Positions 58,881 through 64,000 of a DNA stretch of 64,000 bases are shown in pieces. Both the position numbers and the translations under genes were made by a program. The stretch covers positions 4,464,001 to 4,528,000 of the forward strand of contig JBAJFE010000026.1 of the NCBI GenBank assembly GCA_037903355.1, in the 5' to 3' direction. Positions within the stretch are counted from its first letter, which is position 1. Each line of letters starts with the position of its first letter. The stretch is from Trichuris trichiura. Lineage: Eukaryota > Nematoda > Enoplea > Trichinellida > Trichuridae. The notes under the pieces are model-generated. The model worked only from the letters and a program-made list of their open reading frames with translations. It was not told the DNA's origin and did not search any database.

Positions 58881-61800
58881 GTCCGTAAATAAAACCTTCA
58901 TAATGAAAAACTTATAAACTCCTTACAAGATGCTCCAATTTCAGAGTCATAAATGAAAATAACGCCTGAAATGTTTCTGTTCATTTAAAATGACCTGCGC
59001 ATATCGAGTTCAGCCTCCTACTTAGCGCTAATTCTGTTAGAATTTCTTAAGTTAAAATAAGGACTCTTAGCTGTCTTTGTTTTACGGGAACAACTCGTTC
59101 TTTATAACATGTTTTAGTGTTGCATTACGCCAATCATATATTCTGCAAATAACAGGTTGCTTCTGTGGAGCACCTGAAACGATAGACTTCTGTTAAGAAA
59201 AGAAAGGTTTACAAAGGGTCTCAGCTTATCGAAAAAGTTTCGTCCCAGTTAAAATTGCTTCCACAGTGTGAAAGGATGCCGTCATGCACGCAATTTGGAT
59301 GAGAAAAAATTCCTAAACAGCACTGGTAAAAGTACTCGAGATTTACCATCAGCTAGTGAAAACAGCATAAGGACATTCCTTGAACATAACAACCTAAATT
59401 TGCCTTAGATCTGCCTCATCTTTTCGGAAAGGATTATACGCAAGCACTCAGGATTTCTTGCTGCCCATTTAATTAATAAGCCTGCACAAAAGATGGAAAA
59501 TGGCTAGTTGCAGATGTTTCCTAAAATAGGCTACTCACCCACGTTTTGATTACTTGAATAAGCGTATTCCTTCCGTCTAATGCTAGGTTTACAAGAAAGA
59601 CGGGCACTGCGTCTCACGGAAAGAAACACACATATACGGCAACTTTCACTGGAAAATACCGTTGCAGTCCACTAATGCACTTTAGCGCCTTTATTAAAAA
59701 GACGGCTGATGCTTTCAAGACGTACCTATTCCCACCTTCAGCGCAGTGAAACGTGGCAGGCAAAGAGATAAAAACAAACAGTGTAACACGGGATATTTCG
59801 TAACGGGTACTGAGGTTTTCGAGTTTGGGAGCGGTTATTACGTTGCACCCGTTTATTTTGTCAGAAATGCTGCGGAGCTTACAGGAGGTGACTGCTCTCG
59901 TCATCAGCGCTTTCATGTCAGGTTGCTGATGACAGCAGCAGTTATCTCCCGAAGGCAATTTTGATATTGAAAGTCTCGCGTGTTGAAGATTCATGCAGAT
60001 AACATTTTAAACTGGCAAGAAGGAACCTTCCTTACAAAGTTTTAAGCAGTGTCTTCTCTAGCCAGACTAACTTTACTATTGCCATGGAACATAATAGAAG
60101 ACTACCTTCTCATGCGACATTGCCTTTCTGCACCATTAATGGTCCAAAAACCATGGCATACAGGAAACCTACATTCTGATCAATGTTTTCATTATCTATT
60201 CTACCATACCCGCTCTGCAATGGCCAGAATCTTATGAGGTGTAGTCGGTGGGGCAGTCAGGAATTGCAATGTAGAATTTCTTAACTCATAGCTAAGACGA
60301 ATTCAACAGGCCTTCATTGATAATGGACATCACAACGTTGAATGCACGTTGTTTGCTAATAATCTTGTAAACATGCTATTTCCCTTTTCTCATCCGGAGA
60401 AGTCAGGAAACAAAAGTTTTATGTCACAGGATATGAAATCATTTAGTATTTTCCCCAACCTTTGGAACAAACATCTGAAGGATGGGAAGAGTATTAAATG
60501 CTTCAGCGTTTTTATCAAAAATTCTTTCTAGTATGAATTCATGATTAGGAATGACTAACTCAAGATTTCACCTACCAGTAAAACTGGGGCAGTCTGCAAA
60601 ATAAAGTTTGAATGCCCAGGCTTTTATGTTGTAGAAATTGATACAAGCACCATTGGTCACACATAATGCGAAAAGACAACACAGGAAACGGCTTAACTGG
60701 CTCACTTGTTCAATACTAAGAAACATCAGAGCCGCATGATCTTGCTACGGCAATGGATAAAGCCATTCGGTCATCCACAGTCGTCAAAAATGATACATGA
60801 TGCTGAGGAGTGCTCCATCCTCAAATACTATGTCAAGAATCACGTTTTGCCCTGAGCAAATTAAACAAGCTTTTCTCATTAGGCATAATATCATATTCAA
60901 CTATGAAGTCAGTGGAGTACGACATGACTCAGTTGCGTCGGCTGCTATTAGTTGCCTCTTGAAAACTGAACGGATTATGAAACAGGTCAAAGAGAAATTG
61001 TTAAAACGTGAAAAACGGAATATTAGAAATAAAAAGAAACAGTTCAGGATTTGAAGATGAAACGTGGTTGACACTCAGTGTGAAATTAGAAGCATTAGGA
61101 TCCACTCAGACAGCTTAAAACGCAGTAGGATTTTTCCAAGAAATGTCTTATCGAATGTTATTCACCACTTCACCGCTTAATGTTCATTAGGTCCCCGGTG
61201 AACACAGGACAAGAGCTATCCCAAGAACTCCAGACAATAGAGCCTCCGACTTCCAATGGGCTCAGTTTTAAAAAAGAGAAACAACCGTGAAGTTCTCATT
61301 GATCCCGCCTTTCATCACTGATTACGCTAAGGACGTTCCACAATTTATAACATTCAAAACTGCTGCAGCTCAAAATCCTGAATCACAAAATATCGAACTG
61401 TCAATATTCTGAATTTCAACATATGGAATCTCAAAATCTTACACGATTTAGCGACAAGACAATGGTGAACGTCTGGTGCTGTCAAGGCAGCCGCAAGCGA
61501 GGCTCCAATTTTTAATAGGTCAAAATCCTCAATGCAAGGTAAAATCACACACCTCAACAAGGAGAAACAGTTTCAGCTATCACATTAGGAGTGAACTAAT
61601 TTCTTATCTGACCAAATACAGCAAGCTAATTTTTAAATTGATAACTTTCAGTGGATCGTGGATGAGGTCATGAATTATTCAGATTGCCCTTGAAACGGCA
61701 AAAAGGTATTTCCCCTTATGTTACGGTCATAATTTTAAATACAGAATGCGTAACAACCAACCTGAGTTATGGAATCCTATTGTACAGGTTGCCTTGTATT

Positions 61801-62384
61801 GCAGCTAAAGCTGACTCCAAATTTCAAGCTTTTTAGAACTTCAGCGTTTAGGGTTTTGACCCAATCGAAATCTTAATCCATTCAGAACTTCGACGTATTC
61901 CTGGATTCTAATTCTTTCGGTATATATGACCATCAGGCACGCTGACTGGACTGTATTTTTTTCTGAAAAGTTCGGCTCTTCTGCTTTTGTTCCGGGTTTC
62001 ACCTCTCATGAATCTTAAACTTATGGAATTGTGAACCCAGACTATCTGTAATGAATGTGACTTTGGAACTACGCAGAACTACTATTTTTGAGGACCATTC
62101 ATCGTTATTTTTGCTGGAATCGCTTTTTTCGTGCGCTGACGTTTACGATTTCGAAATAAATTCACTCCAAACATGATAAGACGGTTCTGCCCTACCGACT
62201 GGCCTAAATAAAAAACCCATGATTAGGACGACTTATGGAATTCTGAGTGTTTTCAGAAGTTCACCAAACCTGCGCCCTCTGATGCGTAAGGATAGGATAC
62301 AAGTCACTTTTGACTAAACTTCAGGGATCATTTTTATTGTCAATATTTCTCAGGTACAAAGGAGGCTTCAGAGCAATTACCCTT
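58881..62384. other. No gene recognised; expected region for upstream KCNQ exons
   Basis: Open frames here (for example 59614-59994 minus, 60797-61054 plus) do not resemble any family, and none encodes KCNQ S1-S5. Degenerate CAAAATCCTGAATCAC-type repeats lie at 61365-61445. Confidence 0.4.
61365..61445. repeat. Degenerate short tandem repeat, related to 1185-1262
   Basis: CTCAAAATCCTGAATCACAA, AATATCG, GTCAATATTCTGAATTTC, ATGGAATCTCAAAATC: irregular units of about 12-18 nt similar to those at 1185-1262. Confidence 0.4.
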
Positions 62385-62490
62385 CCTTATCTGCTGAAGA
62401 CGGGTAAAGGCGTTACCTGAAAGCTCCGGTACTCAAATTCGCTGATTTTTATAACGGGATTCTTCCGTAACAATAAAATTATACAGTTTA
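62385..62490 (+). repeat. Dispersed repeat, copy 2 (first copy at 46980-47090)
   Basis: GCTGAAGACGGGTAAAGGCG, CCTGAAAGCTCCGGTACTC, ATAACGGGATTCTTCCG and TAACAATAAAATTATACAG, in the same order as the first copy. Confidence 0.6.
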
Positions 62491-63469
62491 CATGAAAAGC
62501 ATTCGCTTTTGTCTCACCATGTGCACCATATATACTATCAGAACACAAGATATCACTTCGCTGAAAATGGGACGAGCTACGCCGAAAAAGGACAAGCTAT
62601 CCTTTTAGTAACCACTATTTTTGCTAGCATAACGGGATATTTCGTCAATAAATCTTTTTCGTGAAGATATCAGCTCTCATTACGAACTGTTATAAACTTG
62701 AAGCTTTAAATGTTTTTATAATGAAGACTAAAACAATTAAAGGGATATAACTGTATTTAACAGCGAAGGCCTATGGTTAACCTATAAAGGATGTTGTGAG
62801 CGGAATAATCTAACTTATAGGTTTAACCTAGTTGCTCCTGCTGGCTCAACAGCCTCAAGAAAAACAGTGGAACATGGAACGAGACCCACCAGCGTGTGAT
62901 TCCAAAGTGAGACCAATGTTTTGAGTCCCACTAGTACTATTTTATCGGTTAAACTTCTCTGTGACTCTACACGTGAAACGACTTGTTAAGCTTCTATGAA
63001 GCTCAAACAAATGGTTGCACCTTTTGAAAAACAATCGTCATTCCTGACAACCGTTTTCAAAATGTGCGATCAGTTGTTGTACTTATAGAAAAGTCAAGCG
63101 TTGTGTTTTATGATTCACTAGCCACGATCAGATAGGTTGCTATCATAAAAGGCCTGGGGACTCTATTACGGGGAAAACGTTTTGCTGAACAGAGAATTAG
63201 CATTTAAAAAAACTATTTGTTCTATGCGATGTCTTGAAGTCATTTAAACTGAGCAGTGAAAACGAAATTCAGTTGAACGTTTACAATCATCTACGCAAAA
63301 TAAACGAAGGTCGATAACAGAAGACAACTTTCCAGCCTACTTGACGAACACGTGCTAGTTTTTCAGGTTTGCGTTAGAGATTTACATTAGTCATCTGCAT
63401 GCCAGTTCTTTCGAAAACGAACCTCTTCGTTTAATTTAACTTTTTACGAGTAACTGAACGGCGCCATTT

Positions 63470-63471
<2 letters not shown>

Positions 63472-63529
<58 letters not shown>
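63472..63529. repeat. (TTA)n microsatellite
   Basis: About 19 uninterrupted ATT/TTA triplets. Confidence 0.95.
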
Positions 63530-63845
63530 GTTCAGCGTCTTTATTACGGTAGCTGTGTCCCGTTGGTAAGCACAAGAAAGAAAGAGAATAAAGTTTCCAG
63601 AGCTTTCGGGTCTGTCGCGACCCGTCCTCAGTGGTCAATATCAGTGTAATTTATGTGGGGAGATTTCTCTTGCATCATTTTCCATCGTTTAAACCGAGGA
63701 TTTTAAAGTTCGCTGTTGGAGATTTCTTCTGCGACTGTCAGCTGCTTGTCTACTCTTTTTTAGTCTATTCTTTTTAAATTTTCATCCATTTTTGTATCCT
63801 TTTGTTCTTTCCAGATGATTTGTGGGTCTCTATAAGTTTCCATTT

Positions 63846-64000
63846 GTTCCATGCCCATCAAGTGTGCAGCAGTTGTGGCGGGTGATAATATACATTAAAC
63901 ACAACACAACCTTCAACCGCGATCAAGGGGCGGATATAAGTGATGTATGGACAAATATTATCACCCGCCACAACTGCTGCACACTTGATGGGCATGGAAC
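63846..64000. mobile_element. Foldback element truncated by the window edge, 46-bp perfect arms visible
   Basis: 63846-63891 and 63955-64000 are exact inverse complements over 46 bp (starting GTTCCATGCCCATCAAGTGT). The spacer is 63 bp. The right arm ends at the last base of the window, so the element may continue. Just left of it, at about 63600-63640, lies AGAGCTTTCGGGTCTGTCGC followed by GACCCGTCCTCAGTGGTC, a small hairpin of the ctgaggacgggt type. Confidence 0.8.

Overview
The window is nuclear DNA from a small-genome animal. Genes are split by GT-AG introns, many of them about 42-56 bp long (all four seen in PIGA, and many in ACOT8, CHORDC1, MIER and KCNQ). Acceptors are often TTTTCAG-like. 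AT-rich gaps between genes are full of decayed transposons. Very short introns, C-rich cag acceptors, a MEX-3-type protein and a TTTTTCAG site just before a start codon all fit a nematode. I lean to a repeat-rich, possibly enoplean/dorylaimian lineage, but this is inference and no marker in the window proves it. There are no prokaryotic genes, rRNA genes or CRISPR arrays.

Host genes, left to right: the 3' part of PIGA (+, 3-726); a complete acyl-CoA thioesterase of the ACOT8/TesB family (+, 5199-11939, six exons); the KH2 half and C-terminus of a MEX-3-like RNA-binding protein (+, 18081-20089); a complete MIER-like ELM2-SANT corepressor (+, 28416-32309, five exons); a possible small unknown gene (+, 32704-32931); a complete CHORD-CS co-chaperone, CHORDC1 (-, 40099-38637, seven exons); an intronless tubulin cofactor C, TBCC (+, 45495-46382); and the pore-to-C-terminus part of a KCNQ potassium channel (-, 58569-54809). 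These act in unrelated pathways (GPI anchors, lipid metabolism, RNA control, chromatin, HSP90 co-chaperone, tubulin folding, membrane excitability) and do not form an operon or system.

Transposons explain most of the remainder. Penelope-like elements (reverse transcriptase plus GIY-YIG) occur at five places: 6.8-7.4, 9.3-9.7, 14.0-16.0, 24.1-24.8 and 50.0-52.0 kb; the last is split by an inversion. Mariner remnants lie at 10.1-10.8 and 34.1-35.2 kb, hAT transposase remnants of the SCAND3/ZBED5/FAM200 type at 22.7-23.3 and 53.5-54.2 kb, a MULE remnant at 27.5-27.9 kb, a Ty3/gypsy integrase remnant at 41.0-41.9 kb, and a Tigger/pogo transposase at 42.0-43.4 kb interrupted by a non-autonomous hAT element. 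Several foldback (inverted-repeat) elements stand out at 4.4, 36.5, 46.6, 56.7, 58.8 and 63.9 kb. One dispersed foldback family, recognised by two conserved sequence blocks, recurs at least seven times. I did not find a novel multigene system; the interest lies in the transposon architecture and in a few gene-level oddities.
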